Assembly (NCBI GenBank): GCA_004151065.3
Contig: NWUY0305066792.1
Span: 1 to 44,712 of the forward strand
Direction: 5' to 3'
Source: Larix sibirica
Taxonomy: Eukaryota; Streptophyta; Pinopsida; Pinales; Pinaceae
Length of the DNA: 44,712 bases
Under the pieces are notes generated by a model. It had not been told where the DNA came from, did no database searches, and saw only the letters and a list, made by a program, of their open reading frames with translations. Below, in pieces: positions 32,580 through 42,389 of the stretch (positions within the stretch are counted from its first letter, which is position 1; every line of letters begins with the position of its first letter). Both the position numbers and the translations under genes were made by a program.

Positions 32580-35500
32580 TTGCCAGCTACAATACATTTT
32601 CACGCGCCTTGCCTTATAGTAACTTTCACACTCAGCTCTCATGTTTATCGCAGTCCTCGGTGTCTATAGTGATTGTAAAAGGTATAACCGTTACGTACCA
32701 GATGGGGGGGGTGTCTGGTCTTATGGACTCCATGATATGTTGTTATCAGCTTGATTCCCATTCCTCCGGGTTAGTCCCCTATCCGATGAGAAAGTAAGTG
32801 ACGAATTGATCATCAATGAAATGATAACCCGACCTACACCCTCCCAATAGAAAGATATGCGAAGAGTTGTTTACTCCAGTAGTTTGGGGTAGAAAAGTCT
32901 GCGAGCGATCAGGTACAAAAGGATCATATCGGTGGAAGGGAAAACCAAGCGGCGCTAGAACGAAGGCAACACTACTGGCATTCTATTACGGTGTTCCGAG
33001 TAAGAGTCCTGGAAGGCCTCACCATACCCCCCCGCTTACGTCACAAAATGGAATGGAACGGCTCAAGTGCTGTACCGAAAATCAGTTGTCACATTCTCCC
33101 CTTCATTACCTTATGCGTTAAGTTTCAAACCTGCAATGATCGGATCGATCTTAAGATGAACGCGGACGGGAGGTAATTCGACGAAAAAACTAATTCTAGT
33201 TAGTTGATTTAACTGGTTCGCCCGGCTCCTACCAAACCCCGCATATATAGTTGGGTGGGGCCTACCCTTATTTCTCTAGATAGCCTATCCATCGATTGTG
33301 CTTTTTGGTCCTGTTTAACTTCTAATCCGTTTGCTTTGTGAACCATGGTGGTGAGTTAGATAGAGGCATCCCCTATCTACTTCTACTCAATGCGTCGTCG
33401 ACCTACCCTATATACGTGTATCTGTGAAGATCTCATACCCTCCCTGAAATCCATATATAATAAACCCCCCCATCCCCTAGATATATAGGCGTTCTGCCAA
33501 CCCCTTTGCATGCATGTCTGGGATGTCGCTTAGCCTTTGCGTCCACCTCAGTACAGATCCGTCAACAACTCCTTGGTAAGCGGATAAGGCCTCCAATGAA
33601 TGCGCGACACGGCATGCGCATACATACTGTTTATCGCGTGAGTGAGAGCATCCAGCAGGGATCGGAAATGGATGCAAAGTGATTCTGTAAGTGCCTTAGG
33701 AGCTACACCCACCACTCATTAGCCGCCTTGGATTTGAACAAAAACTTGTACCACATGGTCGATAAAGATAGACGTATACAGTATAGGCCCGAAGAGCCAC
33801 CGGTCTAAAGCAAGTCTATTCCTGTATCTCTCGATGGGTTCATTCAACTTATCATATTGGAAGGTTCTAATTTTGAGTCACTTCGCTTTCATCTGAACTA
33901 TTCGCATACCTATGGACGGACCGACTGTAAGCCCGCCCGCCGTAGTAACTTACTTATACCTGAAGACTGAGCTAACGACTAATGGTATATATATAACCTT
34001 TCCCTTTTTAATATAAAAAAATAAAATCCTCTGTTCATGTTCCCCACGCACGGGGACTAGGGGAATAAGCTCTCTGTCCGAACTCGCCACATGGAGGATC
34101 ATAAAGAACTACCTCTCCACCGCCAAGCAGCCGCTTGGCACGTTGTCCATCCAGTGTTCGGGTCCCGGCCAGATACCCGGCCTTCCTTCCCTCGCCGCCT
34201 TTTTTTTAATAATAAGGCCTCTATTCTTTATTGCGTGCGCTTATTATTATTGTTTTTGGGGCGATTATAAAAAGGCGCTTCTCTACCACCTCATTATTAT
34301 TGAAGCTAAGCTACCCCAAAATATATATTGCCATATCATTAAACGTCCATCCTCTGTATACTTCTATTGGGGTGGGTGGCGTATCCTTAAATCTCTCATA
34401 GAGAGCGGGTGAGGGAGGGCCAGTGTTTCACATCTACACTCTAAACCTGTTTATGGCCAAGCCAAAACCTCCCAATTATGCTCTAGGAAGGGCTCGCGCT
34501 TCATATCTAGCTCAATGCTATGGGCCCCTTAATTCATAATTGAATAGGGGAGCCAAAACAAGCGTTTTCAAAGATTCCCGAGTTACCTCCATTTAAACTG
34601 CTGCTTTAGGTGGAGCTGTTAATACGTATATAAAGAGAAAGTGCCTATTATGCTTATTGAAGGCAGCCAGCCAGCAGCAGTTTGCTTCCAGTCCGATATG
34701 CATGCAGCAGTGCTGCGCTTTATTCATGAAATAGGAATGAATCATGCTCCGGCTCCCTCCTTATTGTCATAGTAGGGCCATCCTCCCTAATAGAGCGCTT
34801 TCATTCATAGTAGGTTTGTTTCTATAGGATAGGTGAATTAATAATAGTAGGGGTCATTCCTTGGAAAAAAAAAGAAGCAGGCGAGACGTACCCTTCGATT
34901 TAAGAGCCCGCCCTATTCATAAGTCGATTGGGCGAGCCCCCAAACTCGAATAAATGCGATCTCCCCAACGGCTTCATATCGAATAAATGGGGGGCTTATT
35001 ATAAATAGGTAAGGGGAGTCTATTGTATAAGTCAACAGAATAAGTCAACACCGGTTTATAGAAATAGAAATAGCGAGTGCCAGCGAATCTATAACGATCT
35101 AACTATCTAACTACAACAAAGTAGATAGTGGTGTTGCTTACTACTTCTATTGGGGATTGGTTTTCTTTTAATAGTAAGGCCCCCCGCCATAATAGAATAG
35201 GGCAGGCAGCAGGTTGAGCTTGCTCTTGGTTAGTGTGCTTCTCTCCCTATCGATGAATGAGTTGGTTTTGAGTGCCTTCCTACACTTATGGAGCCCCCGG
35301 CTCTTATTGTAATAATAGTAGCTAGCGATTTAAGCAAAAAAGCATAGTTTGGGTTCCCCCATATAATCATTCCCGGGCTACGAATCATGTGATGCGGGGT
35401 GGGTTAGGAGCAAAAACGGGGTGAAAGAATAGAACGTACTCGAAAACGGCTTATAGGATGACTACTAACTACCTATTTGCTTTCATTATTTGATAGTGCC

Positions 35501-36475
35501 TTGCTTTACTATGGGGGGGGCACATCAATAAAATGGTTTTCATCAATCGATGAGTCAATGCGAATGCTTGGTGCTTTAGTGTTCTATGTACGGAATCGAA
35601 GGGAGCATAATGGATTTATCACGGGGCTCCTGCTGTCATAAGCTGAGGTCACTCCCGGCGGGCGCTATCTAAGAATTCTAATAATTGATGTACTCAATTC
35701 CAGCCAGCATTATTTATAAAAGTGCTTCGACCCCTTATTATTGAAGTAAAGGGAACGCCGCTGCAAGTATGTATAATTTAAGCTGAAGTGTTTTATAATA
35801 CGGCCTTGGTAGTTACTCAGATCAGATGATCCCCGGAAAAAACCACTTGATAGATAAGCCCGCCCTATTATTATTTATTAAAGCAATTTTTTATTTAAGC
35901 ATTGGAGCAATTACGCCTTCCCATCCTTCAGCATCAGACCTCCCTATACGCTAGGAGAGAGCTTTATTGATATCCCGCCCGCCTTAATATAGGGGATAAG
36001 GGGATAAGGTGCGAATTATTTCACTCTCTCAAATAAGAATGGGAAAGTGCCTAGATTGTGTTACATAAAAAGCTTGCTTGTGGATCTTTTCCACTTATAA
36101 AGCGCTTGACTCTCAAATACGATTCTTCCTACGCCCCTTCTGGTCCCCCCTTATGAAATGATAGAAAGGATAAACGAGCACTTTTATCAAAGTGACACTT
36201 TAGAGTTAGATTCATTCAGTTCTTATAAACAGCGAAAACAAGATGCCAGGCCCTTCTTTTTTTAATTGCCCTATATAAATTAGTTCATGCCGGGTGCGTA
36301 CTAGACCTCCCCTCCCGAATGGAGGATAGTTCATTCGTCGAGCTTCCAGAAACAAATGATTGGCTTTGAAGTGCAGCGTTTGAAGCAAGGTATTATACAC
36401 GTAATAATAGTTTGACCCCATTATTATTCTTTAAGGGCCCCGATCATAGGTTCCGATCTATACATCGCTCGCCTA
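32580..36475. other. Long spacer, no recognisable gene
   Basis: This is GC-mixed sequence with many ttattatt and aataataa runs and g/c-runs, typical in look of plant mitochondrial spacer. Frames of 61-89 codons (for example 32867-33121 and 34143-34412) overlap or lack domains. A short piece at 33715-33810 reads LDLNKNLYHMVDKDRRIQ and is not recognised. No tRNA or rRNA stretch was found on reading. Confidence 0.5.
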
Positions 36476-36535
36476 CCTTTAATTAATAGTCGGGGAGAGC
36501 CCCGACTGAATTGCACGCTTACTATTAATTAAAGG
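36476..36535. repeat. Nested double hairpin
   Basis: Outer arms of 15 bp (36476-36490 and 36521-36535, reading cctttaattaatagt) enclose an inner hairpin whose 8-bp GC-rich arms agtcgggg (36488-36495) and ccccgact (36500-36507) share a 4-nt loop. The outer and inner arms overlap by three bases at 36488-36490, so the two stems compete at their junction. Such a structure could stabilise a transcript end or mark a rearrangement point; nothing nearby decides this. Confidence 0.85.
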
Positions 36536-37215
36536 GTCGGATGCCATAATAATAAGGGTAAGGAGGTGGGCTTGGGAGCATTAATCCTTGGACTTTCAAA
36601 CTCTAGCTAGCCCGGCGCTGAAATAATAATAAATAGGGACTTATTTAAAGTAACATCATCTGGGGCATTAGTGGGCTTGTAAACCGCCTTTGAAAGCAGG
36701 GTGCTCTGCCTGCCATTGGATTATGTTGTCACTAACCTCCTATCCTGCCGCCCCTGGCATTGAAGGGAGCCTTACTTAACCGATATAATTCAAATCAAGT
36801 GAAATGATTGGCATTCATGAATCCTATTGTGTTGCCTTACCCGTAATATAAGGCCAAAAACCGGGGGATAGGAGATAAGGGTATACGCACTTCCTTTTAT
36901 TGCATTAATAGTGGGCTTACTATATCTTTAGGGGGAAGTAATGTTGGGCACCCTTTTAATAGAGGGCCCCTTATTACCCCGACATTCATTAGTTTTGTGA
37001 GTCAGGAATAATGAATAGTGCTGGGTATCCCCCCATTGCTTAGATTATTCGGAGCAAATGGATTGAATTGGAGAAAAGAATCACCCCAAACAAAATTTCC
37101 TTTCTTCCATCGATAAGGATTTTGAAGTCAGTTGGAAGAGACCCTATTCATCGCCGCCAACAGTGAACTCTTTATTAACTTAAGCCCATATTCCACTAGT
37201 TTTTAGAATGACAAA
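36536..37215. other. Spacer without recognisable gene
   Basis: Spacer continues with aataat runs and GC-rich patches. I see no open frame of note, RNA gene or strong repeat. Confidence 0.45.
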
Positions 37216-37219
37216 TTAG

Positions 37220-38265
37220 AGGAACTCCTTGTGGTTATGATACTGGTACTGGGTCTTGATCTTGATCTGCATCTTCATCTCGCTTACGAGCATCAGACTC
37301 GCAAACATAAGGCTCTTCGGCTCAAGCATCCCACTCTGTATCCCGATCACTAAACTTACGCTCTTCCTTTAGATCTGGAACTTATAGCTATGGCTCATCA
37401 ACTCCACCAACTGCATCATTTACTGATTAAAGCACTGGCTCTACTACCGATGATCCCATAGCTTTCTTTGTATCTGCTACTGGTATATATATATCTGGGA
37501 GAGATGCTAGCTCTTATGATGCTGGTTATGGTTCTTTTACTGGTAAACTAAACTTGGGGCAACTTAAGCTGCTACTATTGATGCTTTTGGTGGTTCATAA
37601 ACTGGTACTGGTGCTACAACAACAACTAGCTCTGTTACTGGCTATGCTGCTCCTGCCTATGACTTTAATAGGCATTTGCAAAAACCCGGAACAGGACCAG
37701 ATGTGACCTATACTGATGGATAAGCTTCTGGATCTGCGTATGGTGCATATGCAACTTATGGAACTACTGAATCAACGGACTCATCAACTGCTTCATATCA
37801 ATCTATAAAATATTAAACCCTAGCACAAGAATCGTAATTCCGGAACTGAATTACAAGCAACTGGTAGAGCAACTGAGTCAGCGAGGGAAACTGGATCAAT
37901 CCCTTAATCTGTATCTGATGGAACTCAATATAAAGACTTCCCGGGTCCATAGTTTGAAGTGCATACCCCCACTAGAGGAACTAGTAGTCAGGAATCCGGG
38001 GCGAAGTGGTAGCTTTGACACTTGATTTACGGATGTATGGTTTTACCTCGACATATGAATATGAAACTCGAACTAATCACTCAGATGCTTCAATTGCTGG
38101 TTGATATTTAACTACACCATCTGCTGGCTCTATATCTTTTCCCTTTATTCCCTATTAGACAACAGTAAAAGGAACAACAACAGGAAATACGATGAAGTCA
38201 AAACATGTGCTAATGCTGGGACAATAAGAAGGTAGAAGTGGAGATCCCATTTCAACCACCACCTA
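37220..38265 (+). pseudogene. Long Ser/Thr/Gly/Ala/Tyr-rich decayed coding-like tract
   Basis: For about 1 kb the plus strand keeps an RNY codon rhythm rich in ACT, TCT, GCT, GGT, GAT and TAT, with scattered stops and several frame changes. Pieces in order include TYSYGSSTPPTASFTD, STTDDPIAFFVSATGIYISG, RDASSYDAGYGSFTG, TGTGATTTTSSVTGYAAP, ASGSAYGAYATYGTTESTDS, ATGRATESARETGSIP and TTVKGTTTGNTMKS. At DNA level ctggtact and gctact words recur, but there is no clean tandem unit. It is the longest member of this tract type in the window. It may be a decayed gene for a repetitive Ser/Thr/Gly protein or the trace of a degenerate trinucleotide-phased repeat. No domain was recognised. Confidence 0.4.
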
Positions 38266-39237
38266 CTACCTAGTGGCGGAATCTACCTATGCGATCTATG
38301 CGATAAACAAAAAACACTATAGGGTTTTTTCTCGATGAAGAGGATTGCTCCCTCTATAGAGACAACATAGATTTATACCCACTTCTGAGGAAGAATTTAA
38401 TAACCCGTGCTAAATACAATCTTGTAGCTATAAAAGCTTTAGTCAACGGTTACTATCGAGCACAGTACCCAAACAACTAAAAACACAGCTTTTTATACTT
38501 GTTGATTGGATAGCTTCTTGCCGCTACGAGTCATACTCGGATTTATGCTACGATTCTTAGGAAACACCTGAACTGCCCCTAAAGTTTAATCCAACACCCG
38601 GATCGTGAAAATAAGAAAATAATAATGCATTTTGAAGGTATGGCGGGGGAATTAAGACATTTAGGGCTGCACCTAGAAGTAGTACTAAATGATTATACAT
38701 TGGGTGTGAGCTACTGAAAACAATGACATTTTGAATACTACCTATGTAGGCATTGACTCAGGGGAAGTTTACTTAAAGGTATTTAGGGTAATAAACCCGG
38801 ATCAATTAAGGATATTCCACATTGTTAACACCTGTCTCCCTGGGCATTTGATAATATAAAATGCTACTTTGAGGTCTGGCCCTAACATATAGTCTATTTG
38901 GTACAACGTTGGACTTGTAACCTCAATTATATACTAGTAGTAGCCCTCACCCATCACTTCTATTTATCTATGAATGACACCCTTGCCCTCCCTTTGGTCA
39001 AGCAAGCCTTTCCATATTTTTTTTCTTTTCGACCCCACATGAACCACAGATTTAAGCAGGTCGTCGTGGAGATTATGTAATATCCACTAAAAACCACATA
39101 CAATTTGTTTAGATCGAGAACCAAACCACTTAGCAATGAACCAACCGGCTCAAACACCATCTTGTTGCTCTCAAAGCTTTATCAAATCCGTATTATTGGT
39201 CAAAGTACGTATTACGACCAAACACCCAGGGTTAGAA
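38266..39237. other. Spacer without recognisable gene
   Basis: Short frames at 38898-39160 run on both strands over the same bases and are not convincing. A relative of the gtggagatta palindrome lies at about 39069-39090. Nothing else is supported. Confidence 0.45.
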
Positions 39238-39435
39238 GCTTAGGGATAGCAGCCATTTTCCCACATTGAAACAGAAGGAACAATCACCTGAATGCACAAT
39301 ATATTTATATACCCTATTTTTGATGATAAATGCTTTGACCTATTATCGCTTAGGCAGGGATCAGCAGGCCCGGGCCTACCTTGAACTTTGAATCTTGCTT
39401 GCCTTAGGGTAATTTAGCTCGTTACCTCAGGGTGG
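39238..39435 (-). repeat. Inverted repeat arm 2 (~190 bp, diverged)
   Basis: Read on the minus strand this matches 22087-22272 in a collinear series of exact blocks separated by small indels. The long interval between the arms encloses the whole 22.3-39.2 kb section, including island B. Confidence 0.88.
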
Positions 39436-40331
39436 TTTTTGTGCGCCCTGGACTCGTCATTCAATCATTCATTCTGGCATAGCGACCTGTACTTAGCGAC
39501 ATTATATAGTTTTCATAAATGTACAGTACTGAATGATATGTATGCTTTGTACACCCACGTTCGAGATACGGGGTCTATATACGAGATATCATTGCCTTTG
39601 AAACACAAGTAGGATATCCGCAGGATCGATGCCTCCCAATCACATACATATTTTATCTCATCAACAGGAACCACTATGCTCTGTTAAGTAACCACTAACA
39701 TTTGAAGGAGCCACTACGTACCATTTGTATTAGCACCATAATAGCTAGTACGCCCTTTGTACACTTCATAGCAGAGAGGGGATAAACAAACCACCACACC
39801 TATTAGTTTTTCATACAGAGCAGAAAAAACCATCCACTTAGGAATAGAATTGGCAGAGAGCAGAACCGCCAACTTAGCTTATCATCACAAAAAAAAGTGC
39901 ATCATATAATAATCGCAAACGCATTGCTGGCTGGGACCAACGAATGATCAACTTTTCCCATCGATTCATTTACTCTCTTCAGTAAGGAAATCTACATATC
40001 TGTTACTATACGATGCATTCTTCACTGTATATGTAAGATGAGGCAGACTTACGACCTTGTGGTACGACCTTGGTGGATGGATGATGGGGGCATACGGCAC
40101 ACGGGCTTCACACTTTGCTTAATTAATCTTAGTAGTAGCAGTACTATTGCTCTCTTAATCAGCCTACTGCGTACCTTTACTTACGAGCATCTGGTTAGAG
40201 ATTGACTTACGCTACGCCCCTTGCCTTAGGAATTATTCCGGGTCACACATCTCATCTTCCGGGTATCACGTATTAACTTCTTGGTTTCATGTTCCCACCG
40301 AGGAGCCAATACAACACCGATTCATTAATTT
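39436..40331. other. Spacer without recognisable gene
   Basis: AT-rich mixed spacer with no open frame above about 60 codons, no RNA gene and no strong repeat visible by eye. Confidence 0.45.
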
Positions 40332-40652
40332 GTGGTCACCCTTAAGAGCAATAGCTATTTGTGTATTATCTCATATATAATAGAAAAAAATATGCTAACT
40401 GCAATGGTTTACTTACCATTCCTACTTGAGCTATATGAGAGGAAGCTTGCCGGGATAGAGTGGTTAGTGCAAACTATTGGTGGACGAACTAACCTCACCA
40501 AGCTCACTATGCCAAATCAGGAAACTATCCTAATAACTAATAAGCCAACTACTAAAACTCTACGCCCGCTAAACAAACTATACTTGCTAAGATCTAATAA
40601 GCCGACTAAATCTCAGCTAACTCACACTAAACTAACTAATAAACTAAAATAA
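40332..40652 (+). repeat. ctaa/aact word array with incidental 106-codon frame
   Basis: From 40482 to 40651 the DNA is built of ctaataa, gccaactacta, ctaacaaac, gactaaa and aactaacta words; aataagccaactact and aataagccgactaaa are near-copies. The frame 40332-40652 stays open for 106 codons and its second half is Thr/Lys/Asn/Leu-rich (TNLTKLTMPNQETILITN). The openness is best explained by the repeat words, so I do not call a gene. Confidence 0.5.
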
Positions 40653-40662
40653 ATAGGAGGAA

Positions 40663-40970
40663 GTGGGGGTTATACGACCGATAATGCCCTTTGGGGGCCG
40701 ATATGAGCTAGAGAGCTGAGCCACCTTAAGTAAGAGCCATTGGAACCTGGATAGAGCAATAGCCAATAGTGCCAAAGAGCAAAAGAGATAGAGCCATAGT
40801 GGAAAGAGCCAAGAGCTAGACTGGTTGGAGAGCTATACTGGTCGGATAGAGCTTGCTGGCTTATAAGAGCTATATTGCGCATAGCCACTAGGGTAGGCAA
40901 CTTATAAGTAAGAGCGTAGCAGGCAGAGCAACCAAAAGAGCATCGGGCGTTCAAATAGAGCATTGTATTG
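40663..40970 (-). repeat. gagc/gctct word array with incidental 97-codon frame
   Basis: The plus strand repeats agagc, tagagc, aagagcc and gagcta roughly every 10-20 bases over 300 bp. The minus strand, reading gctcta and gctctt, is open at 40670-40963 for 97 codons and is Ser/Ala/Leu/Tyr-rich. It lies directly after the ctaa array, so two different word arrays abut within about 20 bases. Confidence 0.55.
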
Positions 40971-41940
40971 TACGGGCTTGCTTGAGCACTTTGAACTTGA
41001 CTATTTACCCGCCCGCCACCTAAGCCCTCGTTCTGTTGCCTCCTTTCTTAGAGGAAGGCGCAACCTTACATGCATTAAATCATATATTTTAATAGAGCCA
41101 AATTAGAGTTCGATACCCATATGTAGTAAACGTTGCCAAATGCAATTCTTCAAAAAGGGAAAAGTAAATTTATCGTTTCAGTGGGTTCAAATATATAAAT
41201 ATAGTTTCCATAGTGCTAAATGGCCTTTTAAGATATTTTTATTTAACCTGCCTAAACCTATAAGTTCCCTGCCGCACTCCCCCTATCTTTATACTGGGAG
41301 CTTCCTAAGCCGCTCTCCTCTTACTTACCTGCCTCACCCTACTTAGTGGATGGATGGAATCACCTGAACTGCATTGATTCATTCTATACAGCCAGAACTG
41401 AAGAAACTAAGCTGCCGTATGATGGTCAATTAGCGAGCTGGACGGACATTTGAAACAGCAAGCATTGTATCAATGTTTAAAAACACTTGATTAACTAATA
41501 ATCTTACTTGGTATGGAACTTTTTTCCTACAGAAGTTACCCTTGCAGAGAAGTTCCCCTTACCGCAGATAAGTCCCCTGCCCCTCCTGTTGGTCGGGGGA
41601 GTTGGTTCGTACCTAACCTCCTAAATATTTATTGGGTGGGATGCAGACAAGATCTAAATACCCCCGTCGTCACAGGATACCTGCCGTTAAACAACCATAC
41701 CCCGTTCAACATAACAACATACATACCCTAAAAAGGATAAGTAAACCATCCACAGGAAATACCCAAGAGAAGGAGTTCACCCCTCGAGCCAACAGACGAT
41801 ATTTATTTAGTTCCACGGATTGATAACTGAATACTTCTGCTGATGCTGCTTGCCGAAGGTAGGTCTTTTTCTTGCTTTATCGATCTTGCTATCCAACAAC
41901 TTTTCACCGTTTACTTTTGATGTCCCCATACCACCTTAAG
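40971..41940. other. Spacer without recognisable gene
   Basis: Frames of 63-72 codons at 41140-41346, 41513-41731 and 41632-41823 overlap or lack domains. No RNA gene was seen. Confidence 0.45.
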
Positions 41941-41946
41941 AAAAGA

Positions 41947-42035
41947 GATTTAGCCAAGTTTTTCTCATATGAGCGGATTTAGCCATGTTTCCACCAAATG
42001 AAATATAGGTTTAGCCGGGGTAGCACCAGATGATA
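41947..42035 (+). repeat. Degenerate ~30-bp tandem repeat, three units
   Basis: Three successive units begin gatttagccaag, gatttagccatg and gtttagccgggg, and each ends in a tatga, aatga or gatga step, with lengths of about 29-33 bp. Further on, accgagagag is repeated at about 42057 and 42160. Confidence 0.65.
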
Positions 42036-42389
42036 GAGTTAAACATAAAATGATAACCGAGAGAGTACCCCATCAAAACATACCTTAAAGAGTGCGTTCC
42101 CCATGTCCCACCAGAAAAGATAGTTATTTTATTTATCCCTAGTTTCCAACATAACCGAGAACCGAGAGAGAATGCCCCCGTCGATCCACTAAATTATATT
42201 GATTATGTTTCCCCAAATATGAGGAACGAGTATTCGGACCTCCGGGTCATCGTTCCTACATACCCAAGATATCAGATTTACCCCGTGCGCCCGGCTAGAC
42301 GTGTTGCTAGAGTAAGTCAACTAGCTCGTGGTGGGGCGACATACAAGCATTCAGCTAAGAACAGAGCTCAATCAAGCTAAATTATGGAA
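42036..42389. other. Short spacer leading into island C
   Basis: The stretch contains the accgagagag words and two similar phrases, gagagtacccc and gagagaatgcccc. No gene is visible. Confidence 0.4.

Noticed and set aside
32867-33176. Overlapping plus frames that could be a ribosomal-protein remnant (basic, Lys/Arg/Gly-rich)
   Set aside because: I could not align the residues to any ribosomal protein, and two frames cover the same bases.
41947-42035. CRISPR-like short repeat array
   Set aside because: There are only three degenerate units without separate unique spacers, and no cas-like gene is nearby.
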